7,051 nt of DNA from Clostridia bacterium (GTDB lineage Bacteria > Bacillota > Clostridia > Christensenellales > CAG-917): assembly GCA_900754695.1 (NCBI GenBank), contig CAAEDU010000080.1:1-7051 (forward strand), written 5' to 3'. Positions 1 through 5,501 of the stretch are shown in pieces. Position numbers and translations under genes: made by a program. The notes under the pieces were generated by a model. It was not told where the DNA came from. It did not search any database and was given only the letters and a program-made list of their open reading frames with translations. Numbering within the stretch: position 1 is the first letter of the stretch; every line of letters starts with the position of its first letter.

Positions 1-65
1 AAACAATTGGGGACGGGGCAAAAATGTCAAATTTTTAAACAATTTTGCCCCGTCCCCAATTGTTT
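1..65. repeat. Perfect 23-bp inverted repeat (palindromic intergenic element)
   Basis: Positions 1-23 and 43-65 are exact reverse complements, and a 19-base AT-rich spacer (24-42) separates them. The arm core reads TTGGGGACGGGGCAAAA. The left arm starts at the first base of the window, so the element may extend further out. From memory, similar GGGGACGGGG palindromes recur between genes in Firmicutes and have been linked to REP/IS200-like transposases, but no transposase is present here. A hairpin in RNA from either strand is possible. There is no separate T-run after the stem, so it is not called a terminator. Confidence 0.85.
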
Positions 66-70
66 AATTT

Positions 71-96
71 GGCTTTGACAAAGCAGGTCGCCCGCA
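71..96 (-). repeat. Partial copy of the stop-codon-associated palindromic repeat
   Basis: Read on the minus strand this contains GCGACCTGCTTTGTCAAAGCC. It resembles the internal segment GGCGATCTGCTTTGTCAGCC at 6823-6842 and, more loosely, GGCGAATAGCTGCGTCAAAG in the copy at 111-235. The outer-arm motif (ATTYGG) is missing, and within about ten bases the sequence runs into the palindrome at 1-65. It is probably a degenerate or interrupted repeat unit. The short length keeps confidence low. Confidence 0.4.
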
Positions 97-110
97 CATA
101 TGTTAATTCG

Positions 111-235
111 CTGACCGCGATATTTGGATGAAGAGCAAGGAAAAGGCGCCCCTGCAAGGGGTTAGTGTACATGAGCGTACGTGCCCCGCCGCAAGGGTGC
201 CTTTGACGCAGCTATTCGCCAAATAGCGCGGTCAG
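111..235 (-). repeat. Nested imperfect palindrome overlapping the SPFH gene stop (copy 1)
   Basis: The outer stem pairs 111-127 with 219-235, 16 of 17 positions, with a single mismatch at 120/226. The inner stem pairs 142-155 with 191-204, with one mismatch and one G-T wobble. GGGG 158-161 can pair with CCCC 184-187, and two GTAC tetramers sit at the apex (167-170 and 177-180). On the minus strand the element starts one base before the SPFH stop codon. Its order is outer arm ending CTATTTGG, the loop CGAATAGCTGCGTCA, the inner stem, the ACGTACG apex, then TCATCCAAATATCGC and the closing arm. The same conserved segments occur in the copy at 6806-6934, while the paired arms differ. It could be a mobile palindromic element or a structured 3' end of the SPFH transcript. 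No T-run supports ordinary intrinsic termination. Confidence 0.75.
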
Positions 236-1176
236 ACGGTGCCGCTGTTGACTATGGGCTGAGTGTCCTTATTAGCACACAACACCACCATCAGGTTGGA
301 GACCATTTGCGCTTTGCGGTCGTCGTCGAGGGAGACGAGGCCCGTTTCGCCGAGTTTCGCAAGCGCGAGTTCCACCATGCCGACCGCGCCTTCCACGATG
401 GTGGTGCGGGCGTCGACGATGGCTTTTGCCTGCTGGCGTTGGAGCATTGCGGCGGCGATCTCCTGCGCGTAGGCAAGGTGAGCGATGCGCGCTTCCACGA
501 CCTCTATGCCCGCGATCTCGACGCGCTGCTGAAGGTCGAGGCAGAGGGTGGCGGCGATCTCCTGCGCGCTGCCGCGGAGGGACTTTTCGTCGTCCTCGGT
601 GACGTCGTAGGGGTATTGCCTTGCGATGTTCCTTATCGCCGCGTCGCTCTGTATCGCGATAAAGTTGGCGTAGTTGTCCACGTTGAACACCGCTTTTGCG
701 GCGTCACGGATGCGCCATATGACGACGACGCCTATCTCGATGGGGTTGCCGTCCGCGTCGTTGACCTTCTGTTTCTCGTTGTTGAGAGTCATCGCCTTCA
801 TGGAAACGTGCTTTCTGCGCGCTCCGACCGGCGGCGCGGCGGGGTTGAACTTGCGGCAGAAGGGGCTGTACCAATAGTAGCCTTCCTGCTTGATCGTCCC
901 TTTATATTTGCCGAAGAGGGTGAGCACCACCGCCTCGTTGGGCGCGACCACGCAATAGCCGTACAGCAAAAAGAGCCAGACGGGGATGAGCAGGAACCCG
1001 ATGACGAACACGGGGGTGATGTCGAACACCCCGCCCGTGGCGATCATCACGATGGAGCCCGCGATGACGAGCAGATTGACGGCGAGCATGAGATAGCCGC
1101 TCATGGGCTTCAGGAGCTTTTCGGTGTAGCCGAGGTCTTTCGCCTCGGCGGGTGCGGTGTTCATGTTTTCGGACAT
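232..1176 (-). CDS. SPFH/band-7 domain membrane protein
   Basis: The product has 314 residues. Two hydrophobic segments (about 27-47 and 52-74) are followed directly by an SPFH/band-7 domain (about 75-250). This begins CVVAPNEAVVLTLFGKYKGT, the typical 'P-E-V-fGkY' entry of the family, and continues through the GVVVIWRIRDAAKAVF and IRNIARQYPYD segments. An Ala/Gln-rich helical part (about 230-275) precedes a short tail. SPFH proteins form large oligomeric cages or scaffolds on the cytoplasmic membrane, linked to lipid domains and protease control; no specific partner can be read from this sequence. The start at 1176 is chosen because AAGGAGGA lies 4 bases upstream. The frame stays open to 1296, but that stretch covers the promoter and has no RBS. 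The gene is divergent from holA and appears monocistronic. Its stop lies inside the palindrome at 111-235. Confidence 0.9.
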   Translation of the reverse strand: MSENMNTAPAEAKDLGYTEKLLKPMSGYLMLAVNLLVIAGSIVMIATGGVFDITPVFVIGFLLIPVWLFLLYGYCVVAPNEAVVLTLFGKYKGTIKQEGYYWYSPFCRKFNPAAPPVGARRKHVSMKAMTLNNEKQKVNDADGNPIEIGVVVIWRIRDAAKAVFNVDNYANFIAIQSDAAIRNIARQYPYDVTEDDEKSLRGSAQEIAATLCLDLQQRVEIAGIEVVEARIAHLAYAQEIAAAMLQRQQAKAIVDARTTIVEGAVGMVELALAKLGETGLVSLDDDRKAQMVSNLMVVLCANKDTQPIVNSGTV

Positions 1177-1180
1177 AGTT

Positions 1181-1188
1181 TCCTCCTT
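1181..1188 (-). promoter_or_regulatory. Ribosome binding site of the SPFH gene
   Basis: The minus strand reads AAGGAGGA, then AACT, then ATG. This near-perfect Shine-Dalgarno sequence fixes the start at 1176 rather than at upstream in-frame codons up to 1296. Confidence 0.9.
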
Positions 1189-1225
1189 GGTCGGGGCGGA
1201 CGGGTGTGCGCGCCCCGGCAAGTCC

Positions 1226-1254
1226 ATGTTAACAGGCGCGGGACGGGATGTCAA
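1226..1254 (-). promoter_or_regulatory. Sigma-A-like promoter of the SPFH gene
   Basis: On the minus strand a consensus -35 TTGACA (1254-1249) is followed after 17 bases by TAACAT (1231-1226, 4 of 6 matches to TATAAT). Transcription would start near 1219, leaving a leader of roughly 40 bases that holds the strong RBS. This is read from sequence only. Confidence 0.65.
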
Positions 1255-1353
1255 CAGCGGGTTTCCGGGTGCGGAGCCGCGATCCGCCCCTGTCAATGAG
1301 AAGAAAAAGACGGTTTTTCGGCGAGGAACGCGCGGAGTTGTATTTTAAGCCGC

Positions 1354-1382
1354 TTTACATAATCCGCGCATAATGTTATTAT
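1354..1382 (+). promoter_or_regulatory. Sigma-A-like promoter ahead of holA and the five-gene cluster
   Basis: TTTACA (1354-1359) and TATTAT (1377-1382) are separated by exactly 17 bases in a markedly AT-rich stretch. The predicted start near 1389 gives a leader of about 30 bases before the holA GTG. It is the only convincing plus-strand promoter seen before the cluster. Confidence 0.65.
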
Positions 1383-1419
1383 TAAACATAAACATAAAGG
1401 AAAACCGCAAGTCACAGCC

Positions 1420-2406
1420 GTGAAATATACAGCGCTCAAAGCTCATCTCGACGCGGTCAGGGCGGGTGCGGCGGCACCCAAACCGTGTTATATCGTCTTC
1501 GGGGACGACGCCTGGCTCAGGCAGTCCGCGGTGGCGATGTTCCGCACCCTCGTGGAGGAGGATTACGCGAGCTTCAATTTCACGGCGATGCCTGCGTCCG
1601 ACGGGGCGGAGGAGGCGGTGTTCACCCTCAACACCTTCCCCGTGTTCGATCTGCGCCGCGTGGTGGCGGTGACGGACGTGACGGAAAAGTTCTCCGCCGC
1701 AGACGCCAAGGCATTCGAGGACTATCTCGCGTCCCCCTCGCCCGAGGCGGTGCTCGTCTTCGAGTGCGACGATGGCGCGGAAAAGGCGGTGAACTTCAAG
1801 GGCGCGGAAAAGGTGGACTGTTCCCGTCTTTCGGAAGGGGAGATCGCGGCTTTGGTGCAGCGCATGCTGGACGCGGAGCCGAAGCGCACCATTGAGCCCG
1901 CCGCTCTTCGCGAGCTGGTGACGAGGACGCTTGCGGACATGTCCCGCATCTCCTGCGAGGTCGCGAAACTCAAGGCGTATTGCGACTCGGAGATCCGCCG
2001 CGAGGACGTCTGCGCGATGACCGCCGCCGAGCCCGATTATCAGATCTTTCAGCTTTCCGACGCGCTGGGCGCGAAGGACAAGCCGCGGGCGCTCAGAGTG
2101 CTCACCGCGCTCCTCGACGACGGACTGCGCCCGATGACCGTGATCAATCTGCTTTACTCCTACTATCGCCGCATGCTGCACGCTCTCCTGCACAAGGACG
2201 AGCCCGATACCGCGGTCGCGGCGCTGCTCGGAGTGAAGCCCGGTGCGCTCTATCACGTGCGCAAGGTGTCCGGGGCATACACGCAGGTCAAGCTGAAAAA
2301 GTGCGTGGACCGTCTCCACGAGCTGCAATGCGCGGTGCTCACGGGCAAAAGATCGGAGGAGAGCGCGATGCACGAAGCCGTGCTCACCCTCATGAGTCAG
2401 GAGTGA
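1420..2406 (+). CDS. holA: DNA polymerase III delta subunit
   Basis: The product has 328 residues, normal for the family. HolA opens the beta sliding clamp and is part of the clamp-loader complex in the cytoplasm. The N-terminus has the family pattern KYTALKAHL followed by CYIVFGDDAWL (23-33), which matches the usual 'lLxGeDxyL' strand. No Walker A lysine motif is present, as expected for delta, which does not hydrolyse ATP. The collar region shows YQIFQLSDALGAKDKPRAL (207-225) and PMTVINLLYSYYRRML (238-253), both highly typical. The start is a GTG chosen because it gives the canonical N-terminus. No good Shine-Dalgarno lies at normal distance; the nearest is AAAGGA (1396-1401), about 18 bases away. 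The stop is 1 base from the next ATG, so the genes are translationally coupled. Confidence 0.93.
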   Translation: MKYTALKAHLDAVRAGAAAPKPCYIVFGDDAWLRQSAVAMFRTLVEEDYASFNFTAMPASDGAEEAVFTLNTFPVFDLRRVVAVTDVTEKFSAADAKAFEDYLASPSPEAVLVFECDDGAEKAVNFKGAEKVDCSRLSEGEIAALVQRMLDAEPKRTIEPAALRELVTRTLADMSRISCEVAKLKAYCDSEIRREDVCAMTAAEPDYQIFQLSDALGAKDKPRALRVLTALLDDGLRPMTVINLLYSYYRRMLHALLHKDEPDTAVAALLGVKPGALYHVRKVSGAYTQVKLKKCVDRLHELQCAVLTGKRSEESAMHEAVLTLMSQE

Positions 2407-2407
2407 T

Positions 2408-3310
2408 ATGCAAGTCAATGTCAGAGTGAAAACCTTCAAGCCCCTCATCCCCGACAAATGGGGCGGGCTCATCTGGGCGGTGATGTTCGTCGCGGGTCTC
2501 ATCCGCAACGTCGTGCCGCTTGCGGACAGCTTTGCGGGGCTCTCGGGCGTTACGGAGATCATCGTGCAGGTCATCTATTGCCTGCTGGAATACGGCGCGC
2601 TGCCCATGGTGGTGTGCTATGTCTTCTCCCTCGTCCTCTTCACCATGTCGGCAAGAAGGAGAGCGGTGGCGCTCCGCCGCAACGACTTCATCTATTTCTG
2701 TATGCTGTTCACCTCGGGCGCCTATCTCCTCATGGGCATCATCGAGAGCTTCAGCTTCCTCGACCCGGGGGTGTACGTCTACACCTCGCAGCTCCTCAAC
2801 ATGACGGTGCTCACGGGCGCGTACTGCGCGATGTTCTTCCTCGTGCTCGCTCCCAAGATGGACCCCAGGCAGAAATATTACAACTTCTCCTCCTGGGCGT
2901 CCCTCTACCTCGGTCTGCAGGGTTTGCTCACGGTGGTGACGTCGGTGAGCTACATCATCCTCTTCTATGACGAGGCGTTCAACGAGCAACTCATGGAGAT
3001 CATGGAAGCGTATTACGGCATGCAGCTCGTCATCACGGAAAATTACGCCATAGCGGGCATAATCGCGCTCTGTCTGCTGACGGCGTGGTGCGTGGCGGCG
3101 GGAGTGGTCGCTTTCATGCTGCAAAAGAAGGCGAAAAGTTATGTGCCTCCCGCGCCTCAGGTCTCTCCCTTTGCTCCTCCCCGGCAGCCGTCCTCTCCCT
3201 TTGACGAGTTCAACGGCGGCGGGAATGCGGGCGGCGCCGACGGCACCGTCGGCGGTGACGCGGACAAGAGCGGAGACAGCGGGAAAGTCTTTGACGAGTT
3301 CGACCTATAA
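2408..3310 (+). CDS. Polytopic membrane protein of unknown function with FDEF-repeat tail
   Basis: I do not recognise this 300-residue protein. It has about six hydrophobic segments, roughly 18-36, 50-79 (long, possibly two), 94-113, 128-148, 165-187 and 212-238. A basic patch ARRRAVALRR (82-91) after the second segment suggests a cytoplasmic loop there. A soluble tail of about 60 residues follows. It is Pro-rich at 247-264, then Gly/Asp-rich, and carries the acidic-aromatic motif FDEF twice (265-268 and 295-298). The second copy ends the protein, in FDEFDL. No catalytic motif is visible. AGGAG (2399-2403), inside the end of holA, is the RBS and lies 4 bases before the ATG. The gene sits between holA and cdaA, which suggests co-expression with the c-di-AMP synthase. 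Function is not assigned. Confidence 0.85.
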   Translation: MQVNVRVKTFKPLIPDKWGGLIWAVMFVAGLIRNVVPLADSFAGLSGVTEIIVQVIYCLLEYGALPMVVCYVFSLVLFTMSARRRAVALRRNDFIYFCMLFTSGAYLLMGIIESFSFLDPGVYVYTSQLLNMTVLTGAYCAMFFLVLAPKMDPRQKYYNFSSWASLYLGLQGLLTVVTSVSYIILFYDEAFNEQLMEIMEAYYGMQLVITENYAIAGIIALCLLTAWCVAAGVVAFMLQKKAKSYVPPAPQVSPFAPPRQPSSPFDEFNGGGNAGGADGTVGGDADKSGDSGKVFDEFDL

Positions 3311-3324
3311 AACGGGAAAACGAG

Positions 3325-3343
3325 CCGACGGGTGATCCGTCGG
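3325..3343 (+). other. Small GC-rich hairpin directly upstream of the cdaA RBS
   Basis: CCGACGG (3325-3331) pairs perfectly with CCGTCGG (3337-3343), and a G-T wobble could extend the stem to 8 pairs. The Shine-Dalgarno AAGGAGA starts at the next base (3344). No T-run follows, so it is not a terminator. It could tune cdaA translation or mark an mRNA processing site, or be a chance structure in GC-rich DNA. Confidence 0.45.
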
Positions 3344-3356
3344 AAGGAGAAAGAGT

Positions 3357-4214
3357 ATGTACGATTTTGCGGGTTATGCCACCAACATCGACTACTACGC
3401 CATAATCGACGGCGTGGTGCTGGTCGCCGCGCTCGCCCTGCTCGTGATGCTGTTCGCGTTCAGGCGCAACGTCCGCGTGATGATCATAGTGCTCTCCGTC
3501 GCGCTGCTCGAGGTGCTGGTCATGGTGCTTGCCTCCATGAGCGACCACGAGATACTCACGGTGTCGCGCTATATCCTTCACTATGTCATGATCGCGCTCA
3601 TCGTGATGTGCTGCGTCGTCTATCAGAGCGACCTCAAAGCCCTCTTCCAGCGCATCACCAACCCACGCGGGCTCCCCGTATTCAACGACGGGCAGAACAG
3701 CGACGACGAACTGAGAGAGACTACGGCGGAGATCCTCAGCGCCTGCCAGGATATGGCAAAGCAGGACGTCGGCGCCATCATCATCATCGACAGCAACAAC
3801 AGCATCAACGATACGGTGCTGGGCTCCGGCACCATCCTCAATGCGGAGCTCTCCGCTTCGCTGCTCGAGAGCATCTTCAACACCAAGGCGCCCCTCCACG
3901 ACGGCGCGGTCATCGTGCGCGGCAACAAGGTGGTGGCGGCGGGCTGCTTCCTCCCGCTCACCCAGCGCAACATCAACAAGGAGATGGGCACCCGTCATCG
4001 CGCGGCGATCGGCATCACGGAGGATACGGACGTCCTCTCCATCGTGGTCAGCGAGGAGACGGGCATCATCTCCGTCGTCAAGCGCGGCGAGATCAGACGC
4101 TATATGACCATGGACAAACTGAAGGACGAGATCGAGGAGGCATTCGGCATCTCGCCCAACGCCATCGCGAAGCGCCAGGCGAAAGAGGACAAGAAACACC
4201 ACGGGAGAATGTGA
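3357..4214 (+). CDS. cdaA: Diadenylate cyclase CdaA (c-di-AMP synthase)
   Basis: The 285-residue product is slightly longer than the roughly 273 residues of Bacillus CdaA. It condenses two ATP to cyclic di-AMP, the second messenger that controls potassium and osmolyte transport and cell-wall homeostasis in Firmicutes. Three membrane segments (about 17-35, 39-59 and 69-90) are followed by a linker and a DAC domain (about 105-250). Both diagnostic DAC motifs are intact: DGA in APLHDGAVIV (182-184) and RHR in GTRHRAAIGITEDTD (213-215). GAIIIID and SGTILNAELS also fit. The C-terminal 30 residues are charged and helical. AAGGAGA lies 6 bases upstream of the ATG. The usual downstream genes cdaR and glmM are replaced here by a DUF1015 gene. 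Confidence 0.95.
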   Translation: MYDFAGYATNIDYYAIIDGVVLVAALALLVMLFAFRRNVRVMIIVLSVALLEVLVMVLASMSDHEILTVSRYILHYVMIALIVMCCVVYQSDLKALFQRITNPRGLPVFNDGQNSDDELRETTAEILSACQDMAKQDVGAIIIIDSNNSINDTVLGSGTILNAELSASLLESIFNTKAPLHDGAVIVRGNKVVAAGCFLPLTQRNINKEMGTRHRAAIGITEDTDVLSIVVSEETGIISVVKRGEIRRYMTMDKLKDEIEEAFGISPNAIAKRQAKEDKKHHGRM

Positions 4215-4239
4215 ACACCCGAGACATAGGGAGAAACAG

Positions 4240-5460
4240 ATGAAAACACTCAAACCTTTCGACATATTGCTGCCGGACGTCGCCGAGCCCGAAAAGTTCG
4301 CCGTCGTCTCCTGCGACCAGTTCACCTCGCAGCGCGACTATTGGGAAAAGCTCGCGGCGGAAGTGGGGGACGCGCCCAGCGCGCTCAAACTCATCTTCCC
4401 CGAGGTCTATCTCGAGGACGGCGACGCGAAGGAGCGTATCGCCACCATCAACGCGACCATGCAGAGCTATCTCGACGGAGGGGTGTTCCGCACCCTGAAG
4501 GACAGCTTCGTCCTGGTGAAGCGCGAGACCGCTTACGGCAACACCCGCCTCGGCATCGTGGCGCCCGTCGACCTCGAGGAGTATTCCTACGTGCATCCGA
4601 CGGAAGCGACCATCCGCGCGACGGAGGGCGTCGTCGCCAACCGCATCCCCCCGCGTCTCGCCATCCGCGAGAACGCGCCGATAGAACTCCCGCACGTCAT
4701 GCTCCTCATCGACGACCGCGACAAGAGCATCATCGAGCCGTACTATAAGAAGCGCGGCGAGCTGGAGAAACTCTATGACTTCGACCTCAACATGAACGGC
4801 GGCCATTTGACCGGATGGAGACTTGACGCGCACGAAGTGATGGCTAAACTCGATGTTTATGCAAAAAAGGTGCGCGGTCTCTACGGCGTGGACACCGATT
4901 TCGTCTTTGCCGTCGGCGACGGCAACCACTCCCTCGCGACGGCGCAGGCGCATTGGAAAAACGTGCGCAAGGGGCTCTCCGCGGAGGAGAGGGAGAACCA
5001 TCCCGCCCGCTTCGCGCTGGTGGAGATCGAGAACCTGCATTGTGACGGCATCGTCTTCGAGCCCATCCACCGCTTCGTATTCGGCGTGGACGACGCGGAC
5101 TTCGTGCTGTACATGTCCACCGTGCTCAAAGGGGAGAGCAGGCTGAAGATGTTCACCACCAATATGGAGTATTCCATCGCGGTCAACGCCAACAACACCG
5201 AGGCGATCGCGGAGGTGCAGGACGCCATCGACGCCTATGTCTCATCTCATCCCGGCGCCAGCGTGGACTACATCCACGGGCTCGAGAACCTGCACTCCGT
5301 CGCGGACTCTTCCGACGGCGTCGCGGTGCAGATGCCCTGCATCGAGAAGGCGGAGCTCTTCGGCTATGTCGCAGAGCACGGGAACCTTTGCCGCAAGGCA
5401 TTCTCCATGGGCGAAGCGGAGGAGAAACGCTACTACTTCGAGGCGAAGAAGATCAGATAA
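4240..5460 (+). CDS. DUF1015 family protein
   Basis: This is a 406-residue cytoplasmic protein matching the DUF1015 (COG4198) family over its full length. Recognisable segments are the N-terminal DILLPDVAEPEKFAVVSCDQ, the central FVFAVGDGNHSLATAQAHW with GDGNHS at 226-231, and the C-terminal block RKAFSMGEAEEKRYYFEAKK (385-404). There are no membrane segments and no signal peptide. The molecular role is not established to my knowledge; in other Clostridia the family is often found near serine-biosynthesis genes. The GDGNHS motif recalls the nucleotide- and phosphate-handling motifs of ParB/SerK-like folds, which is inference only. The ATG is preceded by AGGGAGA at 6-base spacing, and the gap after cdaA is 25 bases. 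Confidence 0.88.
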   Translation: MKTLKPFDILLPDVAEPEKFAVVSCDQFTSQRDYWEKLAAEVGDAPSALKLIFPEVYLEDGDAKERIATINATMQSYLDGGVFRTLKDSFVLVKRETAYGNTRLGIVAPVDLEEYSYVHPTEATIRATEGVVANRIPPRLAIRENAPIELPHVMLLIDDRDKSIIEPYYKKRGELEKLYDFDLNMNGGHLTGWRLDAHEVMAKLDVYAKKVRGLYGVDTDFVFAVGDGNHSLATAQAHWKNVRKGLSAEERENHPARFALVEIENLHCDGIVFEPIHRFVFGVDDADFVLYMSTVLKGESRLKMFTTNMEYSIAVNANNTEAIAEVQDAIDAYVSSHPGASVDYIHGLENLHSVADSSDGVAVQMPCIEKAELFGYVAEHGNLCRKAFSMGEAEEKRYYFEAKKIR

Positions 5461-5491
5461 CACGACAAGAAAAATTTACATAATCTACAAC

Positions 5492-5497
5492 AGAGGG
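5492..5497 (+). promoter_or_regulatory. Ribosome binding site of lysC in an AT-rich gap
   Basis: AGAGGG lies 4 bases before the ATG at 5502. The 41-base gap (5461-5501) is AT-rich compared with the genes and includes TTTACATAATC. No acceptable -35/-10 pair was found, so an internal promoter is possible but not shown. Confidence 0.6.
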
Positions 5498-5501
5498 TAA
5501 C

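Noticed and set aside
111..235. Integron attC site (structured, variable palindrome 3' of a gene)
   Set aside because: The conserved R'/R'' core pair (GTTRRRY / RYYYAAC) is not found at the ends, and the neighbouring genes are housekeeping genes with their own promoter.
1177..1296. In-frame N-terminal extension of the SPFH gene by 40 codons
   Set aside because: The extension overlaps the -35/-10 promoter, has no RBS and does not resemble the family, whereas the start at 1176 has an ideal AAGGAGGA.
1291..1296. Second TTGACA on the minus strand as an alternative SPFH -35
   Set aside because: The matching -10 position (1273-1268) reads CGCACC, which is not promoter-like.
181..1299. Long plus-strand open frame across the SPFH gene
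   Set aside because: It is a shadow of the SPFH coding strand. Its composition is odd, it has no domain, and it starts inside the palindromic repeat.
1303..1319. GAAAAA/TTTTTC inverted repeat in the divergent promoter region
   Set aside because: Only a weak 6-bp stem made mostly of A-T pairs, easily expected by chance and with no similar partner site.
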